Counted from the stretch's first letter, positions 1 through 10,922 are shown. The stretch: DNA of 64,000 nucleotides from an uncultured Pelagibacteraceae bacterium (GCA_902581585.1 CACHPB010000005.1:19871-83870), one strand, 5' to 3'. Made by a program: numbers and translations. Notes: a model not told the origin generated them from the letters alone.

Positions 1-207
1 AGTATCTGTTGATCCTGGTTCTCTAAAATGTGTTTGAGTATCTATGCAACCAGGTAGAACTGTAAGTCCGCTTGCATCAATTATTTGAGTTGCCTCTTCA
101 TCTATTTTGCCTATCTTAGTGATCTTGCTGTTTTGAATGCCTATATCAACATCTTTTAAATCTTTATCAATATAGCATTTTCCATTTTTAATAATAAGAT
201 CTAACAT
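1..207 (-). CDS. Dihydroorotase-like amidohydrolase, N-terminal 69 residues (runs off window)
   Basis: This is the first 69 codons of a minus-strand gene starting with ATG at 207 and continuing past base 1. The visible protein has the N-terminal beta-sandwich of cyclic amidohydrolases followed by the metal-site strand DTQTHFREPG. In the dihydroorotase family this position usually reads DxHxHxREPG, so the first metal-binding His is Gln here. By family knowledge, dihydroorotase closes carbamoyl-aspartate to dihydroorotate in pyrimidine synthesis. The substitution means this copy could be a divergent or non-catalytic paralogue. Its start is 42 bases from the divergent ygfZ start. The family is clear, but the exact function is not. 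Confidence 0.72.
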   Translation of the reverse strand, partial: MLDLIIKNGKCYIDKDLKDVDIGIQNSKITKIGKIDEEATQIIDASGLTVLPGCIDTQTHFREPGSTDT

Positions 208-249
208 TTTTTAAAAAAGTAATTATATCATTTGTTATAGCATTACAAT

Positions 250-1131
250 ATGAATAGAAATAAGGTTTACATATTAGAGGATAGAGGTCTTTTATATATT
301 AGCGGGGACCAAGCAAGAGAATTTTTGCAAAATATAATTACAAATAACATTGAAAATGTATCAGAGGATAGAAGTTGTTTCTCAGCACTTCTAACTCCAC
401 AAGGAAAATATCTTTATGATTTTATAATTATTAAACATAAATCAGGATATTTTTTAGATTGTGAGAAAAAAATTATTGATGACCTATATAAAAAATTAAA
501 TTTATACAAACTAAGGTCAAAAGTTGAAATATTAAATCTTAGTAATGAGTTTGTTATAGCAAGTTTAACTAAAGAAAAATTTTTAGAAATCGAAAATACT
601 AAAGATGAGGAGGGTTTTACAGTCAAATTTAGAGAGGATCCTATACTTTTAGATCCGAGAGCTAAAAAACTAGGTGCTAGATTGGTAATTAATTTAGAAA
701 AGTTATATTTATCATTAAAAAAACTAGGATTAACAGTTTCAGATATTAATGAGTATTATAATCATAGTTATGAGTTAGGCATTCCTCAGATAGATACAAA
801 AAATCTTCAAGATAAGGTATTTGGAATCGAATGTAACTTAGAAGAATTAAATGGAATTGATTTTAGAAAAGGTTGTTATGTTGGACAAGAGAATACAGCA
901 AGAATAAAGCTTAAAGATAAACTAAATAAAAGATTATTTGCTATTAAAGTATTAGACGGAGAGCTAAATGGTGAAGAAATTACCCTAGAGAACAAAAATA
1001 TTGGAAAATTATTAATCAATAGTGATAATCCATTTGCTTTATTAAAATTAGAAAATAAAAAATTTAATTTTGATTTAGATCTAAAATGTGGAGAAGCAAG
1101 TATCAAAGCCATCAAGCCATCTTGGATTTAA
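250..1131 (+). CDS. ygfZ: YgfZ/GcvT-like folate-binding protein
   Basis: The 293-residue protein carries the signature of the YgfZ family, KGCYVGQE at residues 207-214, inside the GcvT-like fold. YgfZ/IBA57 proteins bind tetrahydrofolate and help assemble or repair certain Fe-S enzymes such as MiaB. The conserved Cys of the signature (C209) is present. The start ATG lies 42 bases from the divergent dihydroorotase-like gene. The gene ends one base before the stop of the convergent MazG-like gene, leaving no room for a terminator. The length is normal for the family. Confidence 0.87.
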   Translation: MNRNKVYILEDRGLLYISGDQAREFLQNIITNNIENVSEDRSCFSALLTPQGKYLYDFIIIKHKSGYFLDCEKKIIDDLYKKLNLYKLRSKVEILNLSNEFVIASLTKEKFLEIENTKDEEGFTVKFREDPILLDPRAKKLGARLVINLEKLYLSLKKLGLTVSDINEYYNHSYELGIPQIDTKNLQDKVFGIECNLEELNGIDFRKGCYVGQENTARIKLKDKLNKRLFAIKVLDGELNGEEITLENKNIGKLLINSDNPFALLKLENKKFNFDLDLKCGEASIKAIKPSWI

Positions 1132-1132
1132 A

Positions 1133-1504
1133 TTATTTAATAAATTTTGATAAATCTGGTTTAAAATAATCAGGTCCCTTCATAACTTTTCCAAATTCAT
1201 TAAATATAGGTTTACCATCTTTACCTAACTTGCTCATGTTTGATTTTTGAACCTCATCAAAACATTTGTCTAAATCAATTCCAAATGCATGACCTGCTCC
1301 ATAAGTGACGTATAATATATCTGTTAAAGCATCAGCAACTTCTGTTAAATTTTTTTCTGATATAGCTTGTTTTAGCTCTTCTAATTCTTCATTAATTAAC
1401 GATATTCTTAAAGAATTAATTTTATCTGTGCTTAAGCTTGATGAAACTTTAACATCTTGATTAAAAGTTTTCATAAACAACCCAACCTTTTCAAAATTTG
1501 TCAT
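1133..1504 (-). CDS. MazG-like / PRA-PH-type nucleotide pyrophosphohydrolase
   Basis: The 123-residue all-alpha protein has the metal-binding pattern of MazG-like NTP pyrophosphohydrolases. An EELEEL helix near residues 36-41 is followed by EVADALTDILYV near 56-67, giving the E..E and E..D acidic pairs. The C-terminal stretch with NMSKLGKDGKP is typical of the HisE/MazG-like subfamily. Such enzymes hydrolyse nucleoside triphosphates to monophosphate and PPi, often as house-cleaning. The substrate cannot be told from sequence. The gene is convergent with ygfZ and divergent from fumC (66-base spacer). Confidence 0.75.
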   Translation of the reverse strand: MTNFEKVGLFMKTFNQDVKVSSSLSTDKINSLRISLINEELEELKQAISEKNLTEVADALTDILYVTYGAGHAFGIDLDKCFDEVQKSNMSKLGKDGKPIFNEFGKVMKGPDYFKPDLSKFIK

Positions 1505-1570
1505 TTTACTCCTATATGATTTTAATATTTTTTAATGTATAACTGTTGAATATACTCTCAAAATTATATT

Positions 1571-2959
1571 ATGAAATTCAGAAAAGAATATGACAGCATT
1601 GGTAATATTAAGGTGCCTGTGGATAAATATTGGGGAGCATCTACTCAAAGATCAAAAAAATACTTTGATATTGGAGATGCATTAGTTAGACCAAAATTAA
1701 TAAAATCAATTGCAATAATTAAAAAAGCAGCAGCGATTACAAATTTTAAAAACAAAGATATTAACCCAAAAATTTTTAAATCTATTGTTAAAGCTGCTGA
1801 TGAGGTAATTAAGGGTAAATTAAACAGTCATTTTCCACTTAAGGTTTGGCAAACTGGTTCGGGTACACAAACAAATATGAATGTGAATGAAGTAATATCA
1901 AATAGAGCCATTGAAATATTAAAAGGTAAGAAGGGTACAAAAAAACCTGTTCATCCTAATGATCACGTAAACAAATCACAATCTACTAATGATGTATTTC
2001 CAACTGCAATGCATATTGCTATTGCAATGGAAACCAGAGAGAAATTATTACCAAGTTTAATATTATTGGACAAAGAGCTTAAAAAAAAAGTAAGAGAATT
2101 CATTAAGATTGTTAAGATAGGAAGAACACATCTTCAAGATGCAACTCCTTTATCTTTGGGACAAGAATTTTCAGGATATCAATCACAATTACAAGAGTGT
2201 ATTAAAAGAATAAAAGTATCTCTTAATGAAATTTACTATTTAGCACAAGGTGGTACTGCAGTTGGTACTGGAATAAATACGAAAAAGAATTTTGATAAAA
2301 AAATTGTTAATGAAATTAAAAAAATAACTAAGTTACCATTTAAGCCAGCTAAGAATAAATTTGCTGCATTAGCTGCACATGATGCAATTGTAAATTATTC
2401 TGGTACACTAAATACAACAGCAGTTTGTTTAATGAAAATTGCAAACGATATAAGATTTTTAGGATCAGGTCCTAGAGCTGGATATGGAGAATTAATACTT
2501 CCAGAAAATGAACCAGGATCATCAATAATGCCTGGTAAAGTAAATCCAACACAATGTGAAGCTGTAACAATGGTTTGTGTAAAGGTAATAGGAAATCACA
2601 ATGGAATTACTATGGCAGGTTCACATGGACACTTTGAACTTAATGTTTTCAAACCCTTAATAATTCATAACGTTCTACAATCAATACAAATATTATCAGA
2701 TAGCACAAAAAGTTTTGCAAAGTATTGCATTTCTGGACTAAAGGCAGACAAAAATAGAATTAAACATTTAGTAGATAACTCTTTAATGTTGGTAACAGCT
2801 TTATCTCCAAAGATTGGTTACGATAATGCTGCAAAAATTGCCAAAAATGCATTAAAGAATAAAACTACTCTTAAAGCTGAAGCACTAAAATCAGGTTTAA
2901 TAAACAAAAAAGAATATAATAAAATAGTAGATCCTAACAAGATGATAAAACCTGATTAG
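1571..2959 (+). CDS. fumC: Fumarate hydratase class II
   Basis: The 462-residue protein matches class II fumarase over its full length. It has the SGTQTNMN substrate loop, the [14 protein letters not shown] region, the [10 protein letters not shown] strand and the superfamily signature [11 protein letters not shown] near residues 315-325. It interconverts fumarate and malate in the TCA cycle and needs no Fe-S cluster. The start ATG follows a short A/T-rich spacer with no strong Shine-Dalgarno sequence. The 3' end overlaps the convergent AsmA-like gene by 4 bases. Confidence 0.95.
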   Translation: MKFRKEYDSIGNIKVPVDKYWGASTQRSKKYFDIGDALVRPKLIKSIAIIKKAAAITNFKNKDINPKIFKSIVKAADEVIKGKLNSHFPLKVWQTGSGTQTNMNVNEVISNRAIEILKGKKGTKKPVHPNDHVNKSQSTNDVFPTAMHIAIAMETREKLLPSLILLDKELKKKVREFIKIVKIGRTHLQDATPLSLGQEFSGYQSQLQECIKRIKVSLNEIYYLAQGGTAVGTGINTKKNFDKKIVNEIKKITKLPFKPAKNKFAALAAHDAIVNYSGTLNTTAVCLMKIANDIRFLGSGPRAGYGELILPENEPGSSIMPGKVNPTQCEAVTMVCVKVIGNHNGITMAGSHGHFELNVFKPLIIHNVLQSIQILSDSTKSFAKYCISGLKADKNRIKHLVDNSLMLVTALSPKIGYDNAAKIAKNALKNKTTLKAEALKSGLINKKEYNKIVDPNKMIKPD

Positions 2960-4329
2960 CTATTTATTATTTTTTTAACTAATGATTTTAGTTCTTGTGA
3001 ATTTCTAATATTATATCTATTTTCAGCACTGTTGCTAGCATTATGGGAACTTTGATTTATTTTAATATCAAAAATTGATATTAATCCAGTAACAATATTT
3101 TTCTCAATTTTAAAATTTATTAAATCTATATCTTTTACCATATCAAACTTTAATTGAAATTTTTTAGCAAACTGTTTTTTATTTTTTATAATTAAAGAAT
3201 TTGATGAATGAAAAATTGTATCACCATTTTTTTTAGTAAATTTTATATTAGACTTGATTTGGCCTATATCACCAATACCCAATAAAACTTCACTTAAATT
3301 TAAATTTTTTTGTTTTATATTTAAAGTTACAAGGCCATTTCTTATTAGTTCATGCTCAATATTAGTTATATGAAATTTGATGTCTCCATTTAAGTTACCT
3401 AATAAATCAGGTTTCAAGTTTAAAATAGAAAATATTAATTCATCAACTAAAAAATTTAAATTTTGCTTATTAAGAGTAATATTTGAATTAAGATAAAAAG
3501 GCGTTAACTCTATTTTCGTATACACTTGAATGTTGTTAGAATTTTTTGGGGATTGTAAAATAATTAAATTATTTTTAAGATTATAATCAATTTCTATATT
3601 TTGGTTTAAAATGCTAATTAATAATGTACCATTATAGTCGGAGCTATTATTATATTCTAAATTATTTTTTATAAAAATATTTGGTTCTTTAAAATCAATT
3701 TCTATTTGTGAATTCATTTCAGAGTCATATTTTTTTTTCCATACTGATTTAAAATTCAAATCAAATAAATTTCCTTTAATATTTAATTTTTTGTAATTAT
3801 CTTGTTGAGACGTTGTAAAATCTATTTTCTCTATTGGAGATATAATTAAAGTCTCATTATTTTCATCTACAATGAATATTTTACTTTTTTTAATTAAAAA
3901 TGGTTTGCTGTTACTTTTATGAAAATAATTTCTTAAAATAATATATTCGTTTTGCTTTAATTTAAAATTTGTATTTTGAATTTCAAATCTTTCAAAATTA
4001 ATTTTTGATTTTGGATAAAGTTTATTTGATAATAAAAATATCTTTAAATTCTTTATATCTGCAATCATTCCATAATCATTACTTTCATTAATTGACAATG
4101 ATGAGTCGCTAACTATTAAATGTGGTTTTGGAAGTAATTGATACTTTATGTCACCATTTATATTTAAGTTAATATTAAAATCAGAATAAAATTTACTTTC
4201 AATTATGTTTTCTATGCTTTTATAATTATATAAAACTGGTATTGATAAATAAATGCCAAATGAAAAAAACAGAGCAATTATTAAAAAAATGCCTTTGATA
4301 AAGATTGGTATTTTCTTAGTTTTATCCAT
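2956..4329 (-). CDS. AsmA-like inner-membrane-anchored protein
   Basis: The 457-residue protein has one N-terminal membrane segment (about residues 9-32). A long beta-rich, Asn/Lys-rich periplasmic region follows. The stretch just after the membrane anchor, with [20 protein letters not shown], is the pattern found at the start of AsmA-family proteins. AsmA-like proteins are thought to help move phospholipids to the outer membrane, but this member's role is not known. It is shorter than many AsmA proteins. It diverges from the uvrD-like helicase gene across a 37-base spacer. Confidence 0.6.
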   Translation of the reverse strand: MDKTKKIPIFIKGIFLIIALFFSFGIYLSIPVLYNYKSIENIIESKFYSDFNINLNINGDIKYQLLPKPHLIVSDSSLSINESNDYGMIADIKNLKIFLLSNKLYPKSKINFERFEIQNTNFKLKQNEYIILRNYFHKSNSKPFLIKKSKIFIVDENNETLIISPIEKIDFTTSQQDNYKKLNIKGNLFDLNFKSVWKKKYDSEMNSQIEIDFKEPNIFIKNNLEYNNSSDYNGTLLISILNQNIEIDYNLKNNLIILQSPKNSNNIQVYTKIELTPFYLNSNITLNKQNLNFLVDELIFSILNLKPDLLGNLNGDIKFHITNIEHELIRNGLVTLNIKQKNLNLSEVLLGIGDIGQIKSNIKFTKKNGDTIFHSSNSLIIKNKKQFAKKFQLKFDMVKDIDLINFKIEKNIVTGLISIFDIKINQSSHNASNSAENRYNIRNSQELKSLVKKIINS

Positions 4330-4366
4330 TAATTTAATATTGCTTAAATTATAAAAAAATTAAACG

Positions 4367-6394
4367 ATGAATTTAGATTATTTAACAAATCTTAATGAAA
4401 GTCAGGAAGAGGCTGTTCTATATTTAAGCGGTCCTCTTTTGATTGTTGCGGGAGCTGGATCTGGAAAAACAAGAGTTCTTACGGCAAGAATTGCCCATAT
4501 TGTTAAACAACATAAGGCATTTCCCAACCAGATATTAGCTGTGACATTTACAAATAAAGCTGCAAAAGAAATGCAATTTAGAGTTTCCAAATTTTTAAAA
4601 AAAGAGGCAACAGGCCTACCCTGGCTAGGTACCTTTCACTCAATAAGTGCAAAAATATTAAGAAAACACGCTGCAGCTGTTGGCTTAAAATCAAATTTTT
4701 CAATTATTGATCAAGATGACCAAGTAAGGCTGATAAAAAATATATCTAAATCTGAGAATATAGATACAAAAAAAATATCTCCAAGATATATCTTGGCTGT
4801 AATAGATAAATGGAAGAATAAAGGCTTTTATCCTGAAGAAGTCATACTTAAACGTAAAGACATATTAGAAAAAAGTTTTCTTGGAATTTATAAAATATAT
4901 CAACAGAAATTAATAGATTTAAACGCTGCAGACTTTAGTGACTTAATACTTCATACAGTTAAGATTTTTGAAAAACATAGAGATATAGCGTCAATGTATT
5001 CTAAAAAATTTAAATATATTTTAGTTGATGAATATCAAGATACAAATTTTATTCAAAGCGAATGGCTTAAATATTTAGCAGAATATAACCATAATATCTG
5101 TTGTGTTGGAGATGATGATCAATCGATATATAGCTGGAGAGGAGCAGAAATTAAAAATTTTCTTCAATTTGAAAAAGTGTATGAAAATACAAAAATAATA
5201 AGATTAGAAAAAAATTATAGATCAACACAAAATATTTTAAATGTAGCATCAAATATTATTGAAAATAATCAAAACAGAGTAGGAAAAAAACTTTTTACAG
5301 ATCAAGAAGATGGAGAACTTGTAACATTGAACTGTTTTAGAAATGTAAAAGATGAAGCGACTGAAATTGGTTCAAATATTGAGGACCTCAAAAATAAATT
5401 TTCGTTAAATGAAGTTGCAATTCTTGTAAGAGCTATTTTTCAGACAAGAGAATTTGAAGAAAGATTTTTAAAAATTGGTATTCCATACAGAATTATTGGA
5501 GGTATTAAATTTTATGAAAGAGCAGAGGTGAAAGATTGTGTCGCATACTTAAAAACAGTTTATCAACCTTTGGATGATTTATCATTCGAAAGAATTTTAA
5601 ATGTTCCAAAAAGATCCATTGGAGATACGACAGTAAAATCTATAAATAATTTTGCCAAATTAAATAAATGTTCGCTAGAGGTTGCCTCGAAACGTTTAAT
5701 CGAACTGAACAAAATCAAACCTAAAACGAAATTGGGTCTAAATTCTCTTCTAAATCTTTTAGCTAAATGGAGAAACGACTTAAAAGGTAAAATGAATCAC
5801 AATAAATTATTGCAAACAATTCTTGATGAATCTGGATATAGTGAGATGTTGAAGAATAAGAAAGATTTAGAAAATGAAAATAGATTAGAAAATATAAAAG
5901 AATTATTAATCGCTATGAAAGAATTTGACAATTTAGAAAGTTTTTTAGAGCATGTTGCTCTTGCAACATCGTTAGACCAAGATTGGCAAAGTGAGAAAGT
6001 CAATTTAATGACAATACATGCATCTAAAGGATTAGAATTTGATGTTGTATTTTTACCTGGATGGGAGGAAGGTTTATTCCCTCATCAAAAAAGTATCGAG
6101 GAAAAAGGTGAAAGTGGGTTAGAAGAGGAAAGAAGATTGGCATATGTTGCGATTACAAGAGCTAAAAAACTTGCTAAAATATCATTTTCAATGAACAGGT
6201 TTTATCAAGGGGATTGGATAGATAGCATGGCATCAAGATTTGTAGATGAACTTCCAGACAAATATATTAAAAAAAATAATAATTATATAGATGAAAAAGA
6301 GGAAGATTTTGAATTCAATCAAGACATAGATTTCAATAATGATAGTGAAATTAGAAGCCCTGGATGGATACGTTATCAAAAAAAATTAAAATGA
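4367..6394 (+). CDS. uvrD: UvrD/PcrA-type superfamily 1 DNA helicase
   Basis: The 675-residue SF1A helicase has motif I AGAGSGKT at residues 28-35, motif Ia AVTFTNKAAKEM, motif II VDEYQDTN, motif III GDDDQSIYSWRGA, motif IV LEKNYRST, motif V TIHASKGLEFD and motif VI YVAITRAKK. It unwinds DNA 3' to 5' in nucleotide-excision and mismatch repair. The window also holds uvrB and uvrC, its partners in excision repair. The C-terminus is shorter than in E. coli UvrD and ends in an acidic tail. The stop overlaps the next ATG as ATGA. Confidence 0.92.
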   Translation: MNLDYLTNLNESQEEAVLYLSGPLLIVAGAGSGKTRVLTARIAHIVKQHKAFPNQILAVTFTNKAAKEMQFRVSKFLKKEATGLPWLGTFHSISAKILRKHAAAVGLKSNFSIIDQDDQVRLIKNISKSENIDTKKISPRYILAVIDKWKNKGFYPEEVILKRKDILEKSFLGIYKIYQQKLIDLNAADFSDLILHTVKIFEKHRDIASMYSKKFKYILVDEYQDTNFIQSEWLKYLAEYNHNICCVGDDDQSIYSWRGAEIKNFLQFEKVYENTKIIRLEKNYRSTQNILNVASNIIENNQNRVGKKLFTDQEDGELVTLNCFRNVKDEATEIGSNIEDLKNKFSLNEVAILVRAIFQTREFEERFLKIGIPYRIIGGIKFYERAEVKDCVAYLKTVYQPLDDLSFERILNVPKRSIGDTTVKSINNFAKLNKCSLEVASKRLIELNKIKPKTKLGLNSLLNLLAKWRNDLKGKMNHNKLLQTILDESGYSEMLKNKKDLENENRLENIKELLIAMKEFDNLESFLEHVALATSLDQDWQSEKVNLMTIHASKGLEFDVVFLPGWEEGLFPHQKSIEEKGESGLEEERRLAYVAITRAKKLAKISFSMNRFYQGDWIDSMASRFVDELPDKYIKKNNNYIDEKEEDFEFNQDIDFNNDSEIRSPGWIRYQKKLK

Positions 6395-8070
6395 GTACTG
6401 AAATAAATAACGTTATTTTATTAAATAATTTAGATGGGTATATCATTCCAAAAAATGATAGTTACTTCACTGAGTATTCTAAAGTAAATAATCTCAAATT
6501 AGTTACAAACTTTTCTGGATCTGCAGGATTTGCCATTTTTTTAAAAAGTGAAAAATATTTATTTGTTGATGGAAGATATACAATTCAAGCAGAAAAAGAA
6601 TCTGGAAATAAGTTTAAAATATGCGAAATACCAAATGTTTGGCCTAAAAATATTTTGAAGAATAAAAGTAAAATTGGATTTGATCCATATCTATTTACAA
6701 AAGAAACTTTAGATAAATATTTTGGTGATGAACACACCTTAATTCCATTGAGTTTGAAATTTAAAATAAAAAATCAAATTAAAAATAGGGAACCTTTTTT
6801 TAGTTTGGATACTAATGTGGCAGGTGAAAGTATTTATAAAAAAATTAATCGATTAGTCAAAATAATGAAAAAAAAAAAGATTGATTATACTTATATAAGT
6901 TCAGGCGAGAATGTTTGCTGGCTTTTAAATATAAGAGGAAAAGATTTACCAAATTCACCTGTTGCAAACTGTAAAGTGATACTTACAAAAGAAAAAGAAA
7001 TTTATTTTTTTGCGGATCTAAAAAAAATCAACAAAATTAAATTTAGTCTCAAAAAATTCAAGGTACATTTTTTAAAGGAAAATAGAATTTTGGAATGTTT
7101 ATTTGCACTAAAAATTGGAAACTTTTGTATTGATAGTAAAACTTGCTCAGTATTTGAAGAAAGCCTAATTAGTCATAAATTTAACATTATGCTTAAAGAA
7201 GACCCTATTTATATTTTAAAATCAGTTAAAAATAAGACTGAAATAAAAAATATGGTTAATGCGCATATTGAGGATGGTATTGCTTTAACAAAGTTTTTAT
7301 ATTGGATTAAAAACTGTAATATAAATAATCTAACAGAGATAAAAATTGAAAAAAAATTAGAGAATTTTAGAAAAAAAAATAAAAATTACTTATACGCAAG
7401 TTTTGATACAATTGCTGGATCAGGACCAAACGGAGCAATTATTCATTACAGATCTAATAAATTTTCTAACAGGAAATTAAAAAAAGACCACTTACTTTTA
7501 GTAGACTCAGGTGGTCAATACAGATGGGGGACAACAGATGTTACAAGAACGATATGCTTTTCAAATGTATCTAAAAAGATTAAAACTATTTTTACCAGAG
7601 TGTTGAAAGGTCATATTGCTGTTGTTTTATCAGATATAAAAAGAGAGATAAATGGTAATAATATTGATAAAATTGCAAGAAGAAGTCTAAATTCCGTCGG
7701 ACTTGATTATCGTCATGGAACTGGACATGGAGTCGGAGCATTTCTCAATGTTCACGAGGGACCACAAGGAATATCTAAAAATAACTATGTAAAGTTAAGA
7801 GAGGGAATGATTTTAAGTAATGAACCTGGTTTTTATAAAAAAAATGATTTTGGAATGAGAATAGAAAATCTAATTTTTATTAAAAAAATAAAATCTAAAC
7901 TTTTATTCGAAAATCTAACTATGGCTCCAATTGATACAGACCTAATTAATTTTAAAATGCTAAGCGTAGAAGAAAAAAATTATTTATTTAAATATCACTT
8001 TGATGTCTATAATAATATTTCTCCCTATTTAAAGAGTTACGAAAAAAAATGGTTAGCTAGCTTAATCTAG
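6391..8070 (+). CDS. pepP: Xaa-Pro aminopeptidase (M24B family)
   Basis: The start is taken at ATG 6391, which overlaps the helicase stop as ATGA. An upstream in-frame ATG at 6364 lies inside the helicase gene. The 559-residue protein has two creatinase-like N-terminal domains and a C-terminal pita-bread domain with the dinuclear metal ligands: VDSGGQYRWGTTDVTRT (two Asp), GTGHGVG (His), NEPGFY and MRIEN (two Glu). It removes N-terminal residues preceding proline. The length fits the long three-domain APP1-like type rather than the 440-residue E. coli PepP. It overlaps the convergent ligA by 9 bases. Confidence 0.87.
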   Translation: MSTEINNVILLNNLDGYIIPKNDSYFTEYSKVNNLKLVTNFSGSAGFAIFLKSEKYLFVDGRYTIQAEKESGNKFKICEIPNVWPKNILKNKSKIGFDPYLFTKETLDKYFGDEHTLIPLSLKFKIKNQIKNREPFFSLDTNVAGESIYKKINRLVKIMKKKKIDYTYISSGENVCWLLNIRGKDLPNSPVANCKVILTKEKEIYFFADLKKINKIKFSLKKFKVHFLKENRILECLFALKIGNFCIDSKTCSVFEESLISHKFNIMLKEDPIYILKSVKNKTEIKNMVNAHIEDGIALTKFLYWIKNCNINNLTEIKIEKKLENFRKKNKNYLYASFDTIAGSGPNGAIIHYRSNKFSNRKLKKDHLLLVDSGGQYRWGTTDVTRTICFSNVSKKIKTIFTRVLKGHIAVVLSDIKREINGNNIDKIARRSLNSVGLDYRHGTGHGVGAFLNVHEGPQGISKNNYVKLREGMILSNEPGFYKKNDFGMRIENLIFIKKIKSKLLFENLTMAPIDTDLINFKMLSVEEKNYLFKYHFDVYNNISPYLKSYEKKWLASLI

Positions 8071-10074
8071 AAATTTTAACCATTCATCTTGAGATAAAAT
8101 TTTTATTCCTAATTCTTTAGCCTGTTGCACTTTTCGATTTGTTGGCTTATCACCAATTATTAAATATTTTAATTTTTTATTAACTGAGCTAATTACAGTC
8201 CCAGAATTTTGTTCAATCAAAGACTTTGCTTCAGCCCTACTCATATTTGATAATTTACCAGTGAACATAAATGTGTAATTTAAAAGTTTTCCACTTTTAT
8301 TTAACTTTAGGTCTGTAATATTTAATATTTCAGATAACGTTTCAATTACTTTATAATTTAATTTGTTATTAAAAAATTTTTTTAGAGAGTTTATTTGTGT
8401 ATCTCCAATTCCATCAATATTCAAAAAATCATTTAATTTATTTTTATTTACAAAATTCATAAAATTTTTTATCGATTTTGTATATTCTGCTAGAAGCTTG
8501 GCATTTTCTATACCTATATGCCTAATACCAATTGCATAAAGAAATCTATCAAAAGAAATTTTTTTTGATTGGTCTATTGAATATTTTAAATTTGATACTG
8601 AAAGATTGCCCCAACCCTCTAAATTTGAGATTTTTTTATAGTCTAAGTTATAAATATCTTGTGGAAATCTTATTAAATTTAGATCCCAAAATTTTTCCAC
8701 AACTTTTTTTCCAAGTCCATCAATATTCATTGCATCTTTAGATATAAAGTGTTTTATTTTTTCAATCGCAATTTTTTCACATTCATAACCTTCATTTACA
8801 CATCTTCTTACTGCATCAAATTTTTTTGTTACTCTGTTAAACTCTTTTATTGTTTCTGAACCGCAAGAAGGACATTTGTTTGGAAAGACAAACTTTTTTG
8901 ATTTTTTATCTCTTTTTTTAATATCAACCAATATTACATGTGGTATTACATCTCCTGCTCTCTCAATTTTTACAGTGTCACCAATTCTTATGTCTTTTCT
9001 AGTTATTTCATCCTCATTATGTAAAGTAGCATTAGCAACTATAACGCCTCCAATATTCACTGGCTTTATTCTTGCTACTGGAGTTAATGCCCCAGTTCTA
9101 CCAACCTGAATATTTATATCTCTAATTTGAGAAAATGCACTATCTGCAGAAAATTTATGAGCTATGGCCCACCTTGGAGAATTTGAGGTAAATCCCAATC
9201 TTTTTTGAAGCTCTAAGCTATTAATTTTATAAACTAGACCATCAATATCATATTCCAAATTAAATCTGTCTTTTTCAAATTTCTTATGAAAATAATCGAG
9301 ATCATTAATTGTTTTTAAAACTTTGTTGTATTGATTTGTTTTAAAACCCCACTTTTTGAGGGAATTTAAAAATTCTGATTGTTTTTTTATTTTGTTACTT
9401 TCAAAATAACCATAAGTGTAGGCTATAAAGTTAAGCGGAATTTTTCTAGTCTCCTCAGGGTTTTTTTGTCTCAGTGAGCCAGAAGCAGCATTTCTAGGAT
9501 TAGCAAAATTATTTTTTAAACTATCAAAATCATTTTTTTTTATAAAAACCTCTCCTCTTATATCTATATTATTTGGGAAATCTTTATTTGATATTTTTTG
9601 AGGTATATCTTTTATTGTTTTTAAATTTTCAGTAATAATCTCACCTGTAGTTCCATCTCCCCTTGAAGTACCTAAAACCAGATAACCATTTTTATAAGTT
9701 AGTGATGCTGAAATTCCATCTATTTTTGGCTCTACACTGTACTCAACCTCTATTTTTTTATTCAAATAGTTAAATATTCGTTTCTCAAAATTTTTAAGGT
9801 CTTCTATATCAAAAGCATTTGATAATGACAGCATTTTGACTCTATGCTTAGATTTAATAAAATTTTTAGAAGGGGAATAACCTAAAGAAGTAGAAGGTGA
9901 TGAACTACTTTTTAAATAAGAATATTTTTTTTCTAATTTTATTATTTCTTTTTTTAAATTATCATACTCTTTATCTGATATTTTTGGAGAGCTATCTTCA
10001 AAGTAAAATTTATTGTGTGTTTTAAGTTCTTGAATTTTTGTTTCATATTTTTTTTTAATTTCACTCTCTTTCAT
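8062..10074 (-). CDS. ligA: NAD-dependent DNA ligase
   Basis: The 670-residue protein has the full LigA order. It starts with the Ia and adenylation domains and the adenylated lysine in KIDG (K117). These are followed by the OB-fold with GRTGALTPVA, a four-Cys zinc finger (CPSC then RRC and YEC), helix-hairpin-helix repeats and a BRCT domain from about residue 592. It seals nicks using NAD+. It is the last gene of the dcw unit, 8 bases after bamD. In many alphaproteobacteria recN lies between bamD and ligA; it is absent here. Confidence 0.95.
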   Translation of the reverse strand: MKESEIKKKYETKIQELKTHNKFYFEDSSPKISDKEYDNLKKEIIKLEKKYSYLKSSSSPSTSLGYSPSKNFIKSKHRVKMLSLSNAFDIEDLKNFEKRIFNYLNKKIEVEYSVEPKIDGISASLTYKNGYLVLGTSRGDGTTGEIITENLKTIKDIPQKISNKDFPNNIDIRGEVFIKKNDFDSLKNNFANPRNAASGSLRQKNPEETRKIPLNFIAYTYGYFESNKIKKQSEFLNSLKKWGFKTNQYNKVLKTINDLDYFHKKFEKDRFNLEYDIDGLVYKINSLELQKRLGFTSNSPRWAIAHKFSADSAFSQIRDINIQVGRTGALTPVARIKPVNIGGVIVANATLHNEDEITRKDIRIGDTVKIERAGDVIPHVILVDIKKRDKKSKKFVFPNKCPSCGSETIKEFNRVTKKFDAVRRCVNEGYECEKIAIEKIKHFISKDAMNIDGLGKKVVEKFWDLNLIRFPQDIYNLDYKKISNLEGWGNLSVSNLKYSIDQSKKISFDRFLYAIGIRHIGIENAKLLAEYTKSIKNFMNFVNKNKLNDFLNIDGIGDTQINSLKKFFNNKLNYKVIETLSEILNITDLKLNKSGKLLNYTFMFTGKLSNMSRAEAKSLIEQNSGTVISSVNKKLKYLIIGDKPTNRKVQQAKELGIKILSQDEWLKFLD

Positions 10075-10082
10075 TATTTTAC

Positions 10083-10922
10083 TTATTGGAATAAATCTTT
10101 AAATCTTTTTAATAATGACTTTTGTTTTTTTAGATCCTTTTCAATTTTGGTTTTTTCATAATTTTTATTTAAAATTTTATAAGATCTCTCATACCAATCA
10201 CTTGATTGATAATTATAACCTAATATTGCAGCATACTTTTTGGACTCGTTTATCAATCCAAGTTTATAATTTAATTCAACCAGTCTATATAAAGCTTCCT
10301 CTACAAAAATAGTTGTCTCGTAATCATTTACAATTTTCTTATATCTATTCATGGCTGGTATCCATTTTTCTCTATCTAAATAGTAATTTGCTAGATATAA
10401 TTCTTTAGATGCTAATATTTCCTTTATAAGCTCAAGTTTGAATATTGCATCTTCTGAAAAATCAGTATTGGGGTATTGGTTTATTAATAATGTGAAATAT
10501 TCTTTTGCTTTTATTATTTCTCCTAAATCTTTTTTTTCGTTTACTATCTGGTTGTAATGACAAACTGCTAGTAAATAATATGCATAATCTGTATCAGGAT
10601 GATTTTTATATTTATCAAGAAATCTCTCTAATTCATATATAGCATCATTGTAGTATAATTGTGAATAGTAAGCGTAAGCGGCCATCAATATTGATCTTGG
10701 TGCCCATATAGATTGTGGGTATAAAAGTTCAACCTCATTAAATTTTTTTGCGGCAAAAAAAATGTCCCCTTTGTTGAGCTCTTTTAAACCCTCATTATAA
10801 GCCTCGATCATTTGCATTTCTAAATTATCTTCTTTGATTACTGAAACTTTTTCTTCTTTTTGCGAACAAGAAATGAAGGTAAAAATAATTAATAAAAATA
10901 TTAGAAATTTTTGATATCGCAT
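10083..10922 (-). CDS. bamD: Outer-membrane assembly lipoprotein BamD
   Basis: The 279-residue protein begins with a lipoprotein signal peptide ending in the lipobox FISC (Cys19). Tandem TPR-like helices follow, including the GLKELNKGDIFFAAKKFNEV and LFLDKYKNHP-type repeats seen in BamD/YfiO. It is an essential part of the Bam complex that folds outer-membrane beta-barrels. The gene follows lpxC by 38 bases and precedes ligA by 8, an arrangement common in alphaproteobacteria. Confidence 0.88.
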   Translation of the reverse strand: MRYQKFLIFLLIIFTFISCSQKEEKVSVIKEDNLEMQMIEAYNEGLKELNKGDIFFAAKKFNEVELLYPQSIWAPRSILMAAYAYYSQLYYNDAIYELERFLDKYKNHPDTDYAYYLLAVCHYNQIVNEKKDLGEIIKAKEYFTLLINQYPNTDFSEDAIFKLELIKEILASKELYLANYYLDREKWIPAMNRYKKIVNDYETTIFVEEALYRLVELNYKLGLINESKKYAAILGYNYQSSDWYERSYKILNKNYEKTKIEKDLKKQKSLLKRFKDLFQ

